From contig NVVI01000002.1 in the NCBI GenBank assembly GCA_002402165.1, positions 99,100 through 107,781 on the forward strand: a stretch of 8,682 nt of DNA, given 5' to 3'. This document shows, piece by piece, positions 1 through 5,479 of the stretch. The notes under the pieces were generated by a model that saw only the letters and a program-made list of their open reading frames with translations, was not told the DNA's origin and made no database searches. Within the stretch, counting starts at the first letter, position 1. The number at the start of each line of letters is the position of its first letter. Source of the stretch: Flavobacteriales bacterium (GTDB lineage: Bacteria > Bacteroidota > Bacteroidia > Flavobacteriales_E > Vicingaceae). Position numbers and translations under genes: made by a program.

Positions 1-549
1 GATTCTTTTCGTCAATTGTCGTCAAAAAAACTTGCTACATGGAAATTAGAAAGGTGGATGATACATTCTGTATTGGTTTTAGTGGTAATAATGACCACCG
101 CCACGCTTTACGGTTATCTTACTCAGTCTGCAACATTTTTAGGCTTGGATATTTACAACTACTTTCAAAAACCGTATGGATTTGTTATTGGAGCAGCCTT
201 TTCTGGAGTAGTAGGAGTTGGTTTTTATCCTGTGCTTGGTAGCAGAATTTGGTGTAGAATGGGATGTCCTTTAGCTGCATATATGGGATTTTTTCAACGA
301 TTTAAATCTAAATTTAGAATTACTACTAACGGAGGACAGTGTATTTCTTGTGGTAATTGCTCAACTTATTGCGAAATGGGAATAGATGTGCGAGCCTATG
401 CACAGCAAGGACAAAATATTGTACGCTCTTCTTGCGTTGGTTGTGGAGTATGCTCTTCTGTTTGTCCTAGGGGAGTTTTAAAATTAGAAAATGCCCCTGA
501 GGAAGGTAGGGTTAAAGAAAATCCTATCTTGATAGGAAAAGAAAAATAA
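1..549 (+). CDS. Membrane polyferredoxin, NapH/CcoG-like 4Fe-4S protein (5' end missing)
   Basis: The frame is open to the window edge, so only the C-terminal ~180 residues are visible and the true start lies outside; the TTG at 16 is probably internal. Counting from that TTG, two hydrophobic segments (about 17-37 and 54-73) are followed by a WCRMGCPL motif (Cys80, Cys84), which resembles the conserved Cys pair after a membrane helix in NapH/YccM/CcoG-type proteins. Two ferredoxin-type CxxCxxCxxxC motifs follow, with Cys109/112/115/119 and Cys140/143/146/150, the second ending in CP; each should bind a [4Fe-4S] cluster. The protein probably moves electrons at the cytoplasmic face of the inner membrane; partner and substrate are not visible. 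The next gene starts 7 bp after the stop, consistent with cotranscription. The family-level call is firm; assignment to NapH, CcoG or another subfamily is not possible from this fragment. Confidence 0.88.
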   Translation, partial: DSFRQLSSKKLATWKLERWMIHSVLVLVVIMTTATLYGYLTQSATFLGLDIYNYFQKPYGFVIGAAFSGVVGVGFYPVLGSRIWCRMGCPLAAYMGFFQRFKSKFRITTNGGQCISCGNCSTYCEMGIDVRAYAQQGQNIVRSSCVGCGVCSSVCPRGVLKLENAPEEGRVKENPILIGKEK

Positions 550-556
550 CCTTATC

Positions 557-1036
557 ATGAAAATAGTTACTTTCATATTATTGCTTTTTGTTATCCCTTT
601 TAATGGAGATGACATTAAGGTGAAAAGAAAATTTTACCCTGATAAAACCTTAAAATCAGAATGTTTATACAAATCTGGTTATAATGTAAAATACCTTAAA
701 ACTTTCTATAAAAATGGACAATTAAAGGGTGAAGGGAGATTAAAAAACATCAAGAAAATTGACTACTGGTTTTATTACTATGACAATGGAAATAAAAAAT
801 CTGAGGGGCATTACGTTAATAATAGAAAAATAGATTGGTGGATAGTGTACAATGAAAAAGGACAAAAGACAAATGAAGGTCATTATGATGGACAGCTAAA
901 AAATGGATATCACCACATCTATAAAAACGGAATCCTTAAATGGATGGGGCTTTATAAAAATGATATTAAAATAGGAACTTGGGTAACGCTCAACGAGAAT
1001 CAAGAAATGATTGAAATTAAGGAGTATGGAGAATAA
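557..1036 (+). CDS. Exported MORN/YwqK-like repeat protein
   Basis: This 159-residue protein begins with a short hydrophobic stretch (residues 3-15), which is probably a signal peptide. The rest is built from aromatic- and glycine-rich repeats of about 20-25 residues: YKNGQLKGEGRLKN (51-64), YDNGNKKSEGHYVNN (75-89), YNEKGQKTNEGHYDG (98-112) and YKNGILKWMGLYKND (122-136). The pattern 'W..Y..NG..K.EG.Y.N' is that of MORN-like repeats, and in Bacteroidota such proteins are usually labelled 'YwqK-family antitoxin'. No toxin gene is adjacent, so that label should not be read as function; a periplasmic or surface binding scaffold is just as plausible. The ATG at 557 has no clear Shine-Dalgarno sequence, which is normal for this phylum. 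The end of the gene overlaps the following glycosyltransferase start by 11 bp, suggesting translational coupling. Confidence 0.8.
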   Translation: MKIVTFILLLFVIPFNGDDIKVKRKFYPDKTLKSECLYKSGYNVKYLKTFYKNGQLKGEGRLKNIKKIDYWFYYYDNGNKKSEGHYVNNRKIDWWIVYNEKGQKTNEGHYDGQLKNGYHHIYKNGILKWMGLYKNDIKIGTWVTLNENQEMIEIKEYGE

Positions 1037-1721
1037 TACTATTGTTGATGTTATTATTCCTGCATTCAATGAGGAAAATTCGATAAAAAAAGTTATTGCA
1101 GATATTCCAAAAAACATAGTGAGAGAGATTATTGTGGTAGATAACAACTCGTCTGATGAAACTTCTTTCAACGCAAAAAATGCTGGAGCAACAGTTTTAG
1201 ACCAACCCCAACAAGGTTATGGAAATGCCTGTTTAAAAGGCATTGAATACCTTAACAACAAAGAAATAAAACCCAACATTGTAGTTTTTTTAGATGCAGA
1301 TTATTCTGATTATCCCGAAGAAATGATCGCCCTAATAGCTCCTGTTTCAACTCAAAATATGGAGATGGTAATTGGCTCACGAGCTTTAGGAAATAAAGCC
1401 AGAGGCTCCATGACTCCCCAACAAGTTTTTGGTAATTGGCTGGCAACATTTTTAATTCGTATTTTTTACGGTGTTCGATATACCGACTTAGGTCCTTTTA
1501 GAGCCATAAAATATGACAGTCTCATTCAAATTGATATGCAAGACAAAACTTATGGTTGGACAGTAGAAATGCAATTAAAAGCAGCAAAACTCAAAATGAA
1601 TACCTGCGAAATACCTGTTAGTTATAGAAAACGAATAGGTTTTTCTAAAATATCGGGCACGGTTAAAGGTACTATTAGTGCTAGCTACAAAATAATAAGC
1701 ACTATCTTTAAATACTTGTAA
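1026..1721 (+). CDS. GT2 glycosyltransferase, polyprenyl-phosphate sugar synthase (DPM1)-like
   Basis: This 231-residue GT-A-fold enzyme is close in layout to dolichyl/polyprenyl-phosphate mannose or glucose synthases, which transfer a sugar from a nucleotide donor to a polyprenyl phosphate on the cytoplasmic side of the membrane. Visible motifs are IIPAFNEE (10-17), VVDNNSSDET (37-46, donor base binding), the metal-binding DAD at 90-92 and GSRALG (117-122). The acceptor-side segment DLGPFRAI (154-161) is followed by GWTVEMQ (177-183). There is no C-terminal membrane domain, as in the short DPM1-type members. The ATG at 1026 is preferred because homology begins about 8 residues later and an AAGGAG lies just upstream (1019-1024), although its spacing is very short; the TTG at 1011 would add five residues. 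The start lies inside the preceding gene. The sugar cannot be read from sequence. Confidence 0.87.
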   Translation: MENNTIVDVIIPAFNEENSIKKVIADIPKNIVREIIVVDNNSSDETSFNAKNAGATVLDQPQQGYGNACLKGIEYLNNKEIKPNIVVFLDADYSDYPEEMIALIAPVSTQNMEMVIGSRALGNKARGSMTPQQVFGNWLATFLIRIFYGVRYTDLGPFRAIKYDSLIQIDMQDKTYGWTVEMQLKAAKLKMNTCEIPVSYRKRIGFSKISGTVKGTISASYKIISTIFKYL

Positions 1722-1760
1722 TTAGTAATGTTTAAGACATTAAACAACATCAATAATAAT

Positions 1761-1768
1761 TACTTTCG
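1761..1768 (+). promoter_or_regulatory. Possible Bacteroidota -7 promoter element (TACTTTCG)
   Basis: In the 59-bp gap before the large GT2 gene, TACTTTCG differs at one position from the Bacteroidota -7 consensus TAnnTTTG and lies 12 bp before the ATG. No convincing TTG-type -33 element was found at the expected distance, so this is a weak candidate. If real, the large glycosyltransferase could be transcribed independently of the genes upstream. Confidence 0.3.
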
Positions 1769-1780
1769 CAGCAGTTAACT

Positions 1781-3259
1781 ATGGAACTCATTTTAATTGT
1801 TATATACGGGTTAACACTTTGCTTTATTTTTTTGTACAGCCTTGTACAAATGAATTTGGTCATTAACTATCTCAAAAAAAAGAAAGATAACATTTCTATT
1901 AATGAAATTCCTACTACCGATTTGCCCTTTGTAACTATTCAATTGCCACTGTACAATGAATTATATGTAGTAGAAAGGTTAATAGATTCCATTGCAGCAA
2001 TGGATTACCCAAAAGATAAATTTGAAATACAAATATTAGATGACTCTACGGATGAAACCGTAGATATCGTTGCCAAAAAAGTAACGGCATATAAAGCCTT
2101 AGGATTTAACATATATCAGCACCGCAGAGAAATTAGAACAGGTTATAAAGCGGGAGCTTTAGCCGAAGGATTAAGTCTTGCTAAAGGTGAATTTATCGCT
2201 ATTTTTGATGCTGATTTTTTACCAAAACCCGAATTTTTAATTAAAACCCTTCCTTTTTTTAAAGACACAAAAATAGGTGTTGTTCAAACAAAGTGGGAAC
2301 ACTTAAATAGAAACTATTCTCTACTAACACGCTTGCAAGCTTTTGGCTTAGATGCACATTTTACAGTAGAACAAACAGGAAGAAACGTAGGAAACCATTT
2401 TATCAATTTTAATGGTACTGCTGGTATATGGAGAAAATCGTGCATTGAAGATGCTGGAGGCTGGGAAGCAGATACACTTACAGAAGATTTAGATTTAAGC
2501 TACCGAGCACAACTTAAGGGCTGGAAATTTAAGTACTTAGAAGAATTAGGCTCCCCTGCTGAATTGCCTGCAGCAATGAATGCTTTAAAAACTCAGCAAT
2601 TTAGGTGGACAAAAGGTGCTGCGGAATGTACTCGTAAAAACTTACTGAAAGTGCTTAAAAACAAAGCACTTCCCTTTAGTACAAAACTTCATGCGTTGTT
2701 TCATTTAATGAATAGCTCCATTTTTATTTGCATCATGTTGCTTGCTATATTAAGTATTCCAATGCTAATGATTAAAAATAATTTTGTAGAATACCGTTTG
2801 CTATTTAAATTAGGTAGTTTTTTTATATTAAGTGTGGTGTTTTTAAGCATCTATTACTTTGTGTCTCTAGCCAGTGATTATGAAAATAAGCTAAAAGCAT
2901 TTTTTCACTTTATCTTTTTATTTCCTTTATTTCTATGTGTTTCTATGGGCTTGTCGCTACATAATGCCTTGGCTGTAATAGAGGGTTATATGGGTAAAAA
3001 ATCTCCCTTTATTAGAACTCCTAAATTTAACATCATAAAGAATAAAGACGTTTGGAAAGAGAATAAATACTTAGTGAGCAGTGTTAGTTTTTTAACGGTA
3101 TTTGAATTTTTACTAACCTGCTATTTCCTTTTAGGGATATATTCTGCTTTTTATTATAATGATTTTGTTTTAATCCCTTTCCATATTATGCTATTTTTGG
3201 GCTTTGGATACGTGACTTTTTACTCACTTTTCCACTCACGAAAAATAAAAAGAGATTAA
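1781..3259 (+). CDS. Processive membrane GT2 glycosyltransferase (cellulose/mannan synthase type)
   Basis: This 492-residue membrane enzyme has one N-terminal helix (about 2-24), a cytoplasmic GT2 domain (about 48-300) and roughly four or five C-terminal helices (about 308-330, 344-364, 373-399, 434-456 and 462-484). The four hallmark motifs of processive beta-glycosyltransferases are present: DDSTDE (87-92), DAD (143-145), TED (234-236, catalytic base) and QQFRW (272-276, the QxxRW acceptor motif). Members polymerise sugars such as glucose or mannose from a nucleotide sugar and pass the chain through their own membrane channel. There is no PilZ domain and no bcsB-like partner in view, so the product is probably not classical bacterial cellulose; it is closer in layout to the short CslA-like synthases. 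The final TAA lies inside the left inverted repeat of the GxxExxY cassette, so the last few codons may have been altered by that insertion. Confidence 0.87.
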   Translation: MELILIVIYGLTLCFIFLYSLVQMNLVINYLKKKKDNISINEIPTTDLPFVTIQLPLYNELYVVERLIDSIAAMDYPKDKFEIQILDDSTDETVDIVAKKVTAYKALGFNIYQHRREIRTGYKAGALAEGLSLAKGEFIAIFDADFLPKPEFLIKTLPFFKDTKIGVVQTKWEHLNRNYSLLTRLQAFGLDAHFTVEQTGRNVGNHFINFNGTAGIWRKSCIEDAGGWEADTLTEDLDLSYRAQLKGWKFKYLEELGSPAELPAAMNALKTQQFRWTKGAAECTRKNLLKVLKNKALPFSTKLHALFHLMNSSIFICIMLLAILSIPMLMIKNNFVEYRLLFKLGSFFILSVVFLSIYYFVSLASDYENKLKAFFHFIFLFPLFLCVSMGLSLHNALAVIEGYMGKKSPFIRTPKFNIIKNKDVWKENKYLVSSVSFLTVFEFLLTCYFLLGIYSAFYYNDFVLIPFHIMLFLGFGYVTFYSLFHSRKIKRD

Positions 3260-3293
3260 CCGCAAAGAATTTAAGAACTCGCAAAGATCACAG
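3256..3293. repeat. Left inverted repeat of the GxxExxY cassette
   Basis: TTAACCGCAAAGA (3256-3268) is perfectly inverted at 3749-3761 on the other side of the GxxExxY gene. Similarity continues with gaps through TTTAAG and a second CGCAAAGA at 3280-3287, which matches CGCGAAGA in the reverse complement of the right copy. The repeat covers the stop codon of the upstream glycosyltransferase. No clear target-site duplication was seen. Confidence 0.75.
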
Positions 3294-3301
3294 ATAAAAT
3301 A

Positions 3302-3679
3302 ATGACTGAAAACGAACTTTCAAAAATTATTATTGGACTAGGCATTGAGATTCATACTGAACTTGGTCCAGGGTTATTAGAGTCAGCTTATGAAGAATGT
3401 TTGTATTTTGAATTAAAGAAAAATGGGTTTAAAGTTGAGAAACAAAAGGCGCTCCCTCTCTCATATAAAGAAGTAACTCTTGAAGTTGGCTATCGAATGG
3501 ATTTACTTGTTGAAGATAAAGTTGTAATTGAAATAAAAGCTGTTGAAGCGTTAAACGATGTCCATTTAGCTCAAGTTCTTACCTATTTAAAATTATCAAA
3601 ATGTAAATTAGGATTGCTAATGAATTTTAATGTTTATAGATTGAAAGATGGAATAAAAAGAGTTGTTAATGGTTTGTGA
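3302..3679 (+). CDS. GxxExxY protein (PD-(D/E)xK-like)
   Basis: This 125-residue protein has the usual length for the GxxExxY family. The name-giving motif is GLLESAY (Gly24, Glu27, Tyr30), preceded by IEIHTELGPG. A putative nuclease core follows: Asp67 in GYRMDLLV, then Glu77-Ile-Lys79 (ExK), and a later HLAQVLTYL helix; together these fit the PD-(D/E)xK fold to which the family is assigned. Biochemical function in this family is not established as far as I know, so nuclease activity is an inference. The gene has no relation to the surrounding glycosyltransferases, is bounded by inverted repeats, and starts 9 bp after the left repeat. A weak 6-bp hairpin (3696-3710) lies behind it, without a T-run. 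The setting suggests an accessory cassette rather than part of the glycan pathway. Confidence 0.9.
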   Translation: MTENELSKIIIGLGIEIHTELGPGLLESAYEECLYFELKKNGFKVEKQKALPLSYKEVTLEVGYRMDLLVEDKVVIEIKAVEALNDVHLAQVLTYLKLSKCKLGLLMNFNVYRLKDGIKRVVNGL

Positions 3680-3718
3680 AATTACTTTGCTGTTTTTGTA
3701 ATTCTTACAATAAATAAG

Positions 3719-3761
3719 CTTCGTGTTCTTCGCGTAAACCTTAAAAACTCTTTGCGGTTAA
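3719..3761. repeat. Right inverted repeat of the GxxExxY cassette
   Basis: TCTTTGCGGTTAA (3749-3761) is the exact reverse complement of 3256-3268. Inward of it lie TCTTCGCG (3727-3734) and CTTCGTG (3719-3725), so the reverse complement shows a series of CGCAAAGA, CGCGAAGA and CACGAAG. With the left copy it encloses 506 bp holding only the GxxExxY gene. The outer end is 13 bp before the start codon of the next gene. Confidence 0.75.
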
Positions 3762-3774
3762 ATTATATAAATAA

Positions 3775-5091
3775 ATGACATCACTTAAATACATACTTGC
3801 AATAGTTTTTGCTGCAGTTTATGTGTGTTTTGGTTATTTTTTAGAACGAGAAAATTTTCAGCATATAGCCCTTTTATTTGGAATTGGTTTTATCCTTTTT
3901 TTCTTTTTTATAGTCATCACTAAAGACAAAAAAGAAACCGACATTCTACTATGGATTTCCATGGGTTTTAGAATAATTTTTATCGTTGCCATTCCATGCT
4001 TATCTGACGATTATTTTCGATTTCTCTGGGATGGAAAACTCTTTATCAATGGCTTTAATCCTTACCTCTATATTCCTTCAGAAATAATTAATACAGATGT
4101 AGCCAAAACAGCCGGATTAACTCAAGAAATTTACCAAGGATTAAATTCTCCCGAATACTACACGGTTTATCCGCCAATAAATCAGCTTATATTTTCTATA
4201 GGTGGCTTCTTTTCTAAATTTGGAATGTTGTTCGGAATAATTGCCATTCGGATTCCCATTTTAATAGCTGAGTTTTTTACCATTAAATACATCAGAAAAT
4301 TACTGAATAGTTTACAACTGCCGCATCACCATGTTTTATGGTATGCATTAAATCCATTAGTAATTGTTGAGCTTTCGGGCAATTTACATTTTGAAGGAAT
4401 GATGCTCCTCTGCATTATTGTAGGCATTTACTGGCTCATGCAAAATAAATGGGCTGGAGCAGCTATTTGGTGGGCAATGGCAATAAGTATAAAATTAATT
4501 CCGGTATTGTTTTTACCTGTTTTATTAAAACAATTGGGGCTTGCAAAAAGTGTATGGTTTTATATCATTACAGCCTTAGCCTTAATATTTACTTTTTTAC
4601 CCTTTTTAGATGAGCAATTAGTCCATCATATATTAAGCAGTATAAATCTATATTTCCAAACTTTTGAGTTTAATGCAAGTATTTATTATGTAATAAGGTG
4701 GATAGGCTTTAAACAAGTTGGTTATAACATTATACAACAAGTTGGGCCAATACTATCCATTATCACATTTGTGCTTGTAATGATGGTTTATTTTTACAAA
4801 AACAATACTTGGCAAGATGTATTAAAAAAGATGCTTTTTGCCTATACCATTTACTTGTTATTGGCAACAACAGTTCATCCTTGGTACATAATAAATTTAG
4901 TGTTGCTTAGTGTATTTGTTAAAAATTACCGTTATGCCATTGTTTGGTCTGCATTAGCAATATTAAGCTATGCTGCTTATGCGAATGAAACTAACCAAGA
5001 AAACCACTGGCTAATTGCAATAGAATATACCCTAGTAATTGGCTGGTTAATTTATGAGTTGGCGATGCGCAAAAAGTTAAGTCAGAATTAA
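3775..5091 (+). CDS. GT-C-type integral membrane glycosyltransferase (GT87/MptB-like)
   Basis: This 438-residue, strongly hydrophobic protein has about ten or more predicted membrane segments, beginning at residues 4-21, 30-48 and 57-75. The first large loop carries SDDYFRFLWDG (77-87) and GFNPY (93-97), followed by YPP (132-134); the acidic DD followed by R..WDG and GxNPY is characteristic of polyprenyl-phosphate-sugar-dependent GT-C enzymes. Further conserved-looking blocks are ALNPLVIVELSGNLHFEG (191-208) and SIKLIPVLFLPVL (238-250). Such enzymes transfer mannose or a related sugar from polyprenyl-phosphate sugar to an acceptor on the outer face of the inner membrane. The DPM1-like enzyme at 1026-1721 would be a natural supplier of that donor, although the GxxExxY cassette now lies between them. 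The exact family, sugar and acceptor (lipid, glycan or protein) cannot be decided here. The gene converges with the minus-strand T9SS region. Confidence 0.75.
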   Translation: MTSLKYILAIVFAAVYVCFGYFLERENFQHIALLFGIGFILFFFFIVITKDKKETDILLWISMGFRIIFIVAIPCLSDDYFRFLWDGKLFINGFNPYLYIPSEIINTDVAKTAGLTQEIYQGLNSPEYYTVYPPINQLIFSIGGFFSKFGMLFGIIAIRIPILIAEFFTIKYIRKLLNSLQLPHHHVLWYALNPLVIVELSGNLHFEGMMLLCIIVGIYWLMQNKWAGAAIWWAMAISIKLIPVLFLPVLLKQLGLAKSVWFYIITALALIFTFLPFLDEQLVHHILSSINLYFQTFEFNASIYYVIRWIGFKQVGYNIIQQVGPILSIITFVLVMMVYFYKNNTWQDVLKKMLFAYTIYLLLATTVHPWYIINLVLLSVFVKNYRYAIVWSALAILSYAAYANETNQENHWLIAIEYTLVIGWLIYELAMRKKLSQN

Positions 5092-5128
5092 TTTCTCCAT
5101 AAAATTAAAAAGATTCATATTTAGGTCT

Positions 5129-5160
5129 ATTTTATAAAGTACTTTTTAAGCTAAAGTTGC
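5129..5160 (-). repeat. Orphan copy of a 32-bp gene-leader sequence
   Basis: The 32 bp match 7035-7066 at 31 positions in the same orientation. The other copy lies directly at the start codon of the intact T9SS cargo gene. Here the base that would complete the ATG is A, giving ATA, and no credible minus-strand gene follows before the convergent glycosyltransferase. It contains the perfect palindrome AAAGTACTTT (5136-5145). It may be a leftover promoter or leader of a lost gene; promoter activity is untested. Confidence 0.6.
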
Positions 5161-5168
5161 TTTGTTCT

Positions 5169-5186
5169 TTCCTGTGCAGACAGGAA
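5169..5186. repeat. Short palindrome TTCCTGT-N4-ACAGGAA
   Basis: Perfect 7-bp arms (5169-5175 and 5180-5186) surround GCAG and are followed by TCCA. The sequence resembles the dispersed 'GGATTCCTGTC..ACAGGAA' palindromes found in many bacterial genomes. It lies just after the stop codon of the decayed sorting-domain fragment, between that fragment and the orphan leader repeat, and could fold as a stem-loop in RNA. Confidence 0.55.
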
Positions 5187-5196
5187 TCCAGCCCAA

Positions 5197-5377
5197 TTAC
5201 TGTATAACCAACTTACCTGAATAAGTGAATTTATTTTCCTTATCAAGATAACGATAAAAGTAAATGCCTTTAGGCAACCAACCAACATCTAATTGGGTGG
5301 AGTTTGAGCGAATTAGTTAAGTCATTAATCACTAAATACCCGTTTACACTATTTTCAGGTAAAATAGCTTTTAGTTT
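5197..5377 (-). pseudogene. Decayed 3' fragment of a T9SS cargo gene (type A sorting domain end)
   Basis: Read on the minus strand, 5316-5197 encodes a 39-residue open stretch ending in TAA whose last 36 residues match the end of the neighbouring intact protein at 32 positions, including STQLDVGWLPKGIYFYRYLD and YSGKL. Just upstream the same frame is closed by a TAA (5317-5319), while another frame (5377 to about 5307) reads LPENSVNGYLVINDL, which looks like the preceding part of such a domain; an indel near 5307-5325 would join the two. No start codon, signal peptide or passenger region remains. The fragment is either the tail of a lost tandem gene or a partial duplication of the neighbour. 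It is not expected to make a secreted product. Confidence 0.75.
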
Positions 5378-5381
5378 TTAA

Positions 5382-5478
5382 CGTCATTGCGAATGAATCC
5401 ACTTTAAGTGGAGAAATGAAGCAATCTTATTCTATGGGTAAGATTGCTTCGCTTCTCTGCGTTACGCTCGCAATGACG
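5382..5478. repeat. 97-bp palindromic repeat (CGTCATTGCGA type)
   Basis: The outer arms CGTCATTGCGA (5382-5392) and TCGCAATGACG (5468-5478) are perfect complements. The inner arms 5411-5429 and 5439-5457 pair at 17 of 19 positions around a 9-nt loop. The left arm contains an extra small hairpin, CCACTT-T-AAGTGG (5399-5411). The element begins one base beyond the stop codon of the intact T9SS gene, so it would form a long stem-loop at the 3' end of that mRNA and may act in termination or RNA protection. It resembles REP/MITE-like repeats common in Bacteroidota. Confidence 0.8.
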
Positions 5479-5479
5479 G

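Noticed and set aside
896..1171. Minus-strand open frame of about 91 codons with hydrophobic stretches
   Set aside because: It overlaps two well-supported plus-strand genes with clear protein motifs and has no family features of its own.
557..1721. Toxin-antitoxin pair formed by the YwqK-like protein and the next gene
   Set aside because: The overlapping partner is a clear GT2 glycosyltransferase, and the YwqK-like protein appears to be exported; the antitoxin label is an annotation habit.
3696..3710. Hairpin TTGTAA-TTC-TTACAA after the GxxExxY gene as a terminator
   Set aside because: The stem is only six mostly A-T pairs and no T-run follows, so it is not a convincing intrinsic terminator.
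3241..3780. Target-site duplication flanking the GxxExxY cassette
   Set aside because: The flanks are both A/T-rich, and only short matches such as ATAAA can be found, which is no better than chance here.
5092..5128. Small minus-strand frame after the orphan leader (ATG near 5116)
   Set aside because: It would encode only about 13 residues ending over the convergent gene's 3' end, with no sign of being a real peptide gene.
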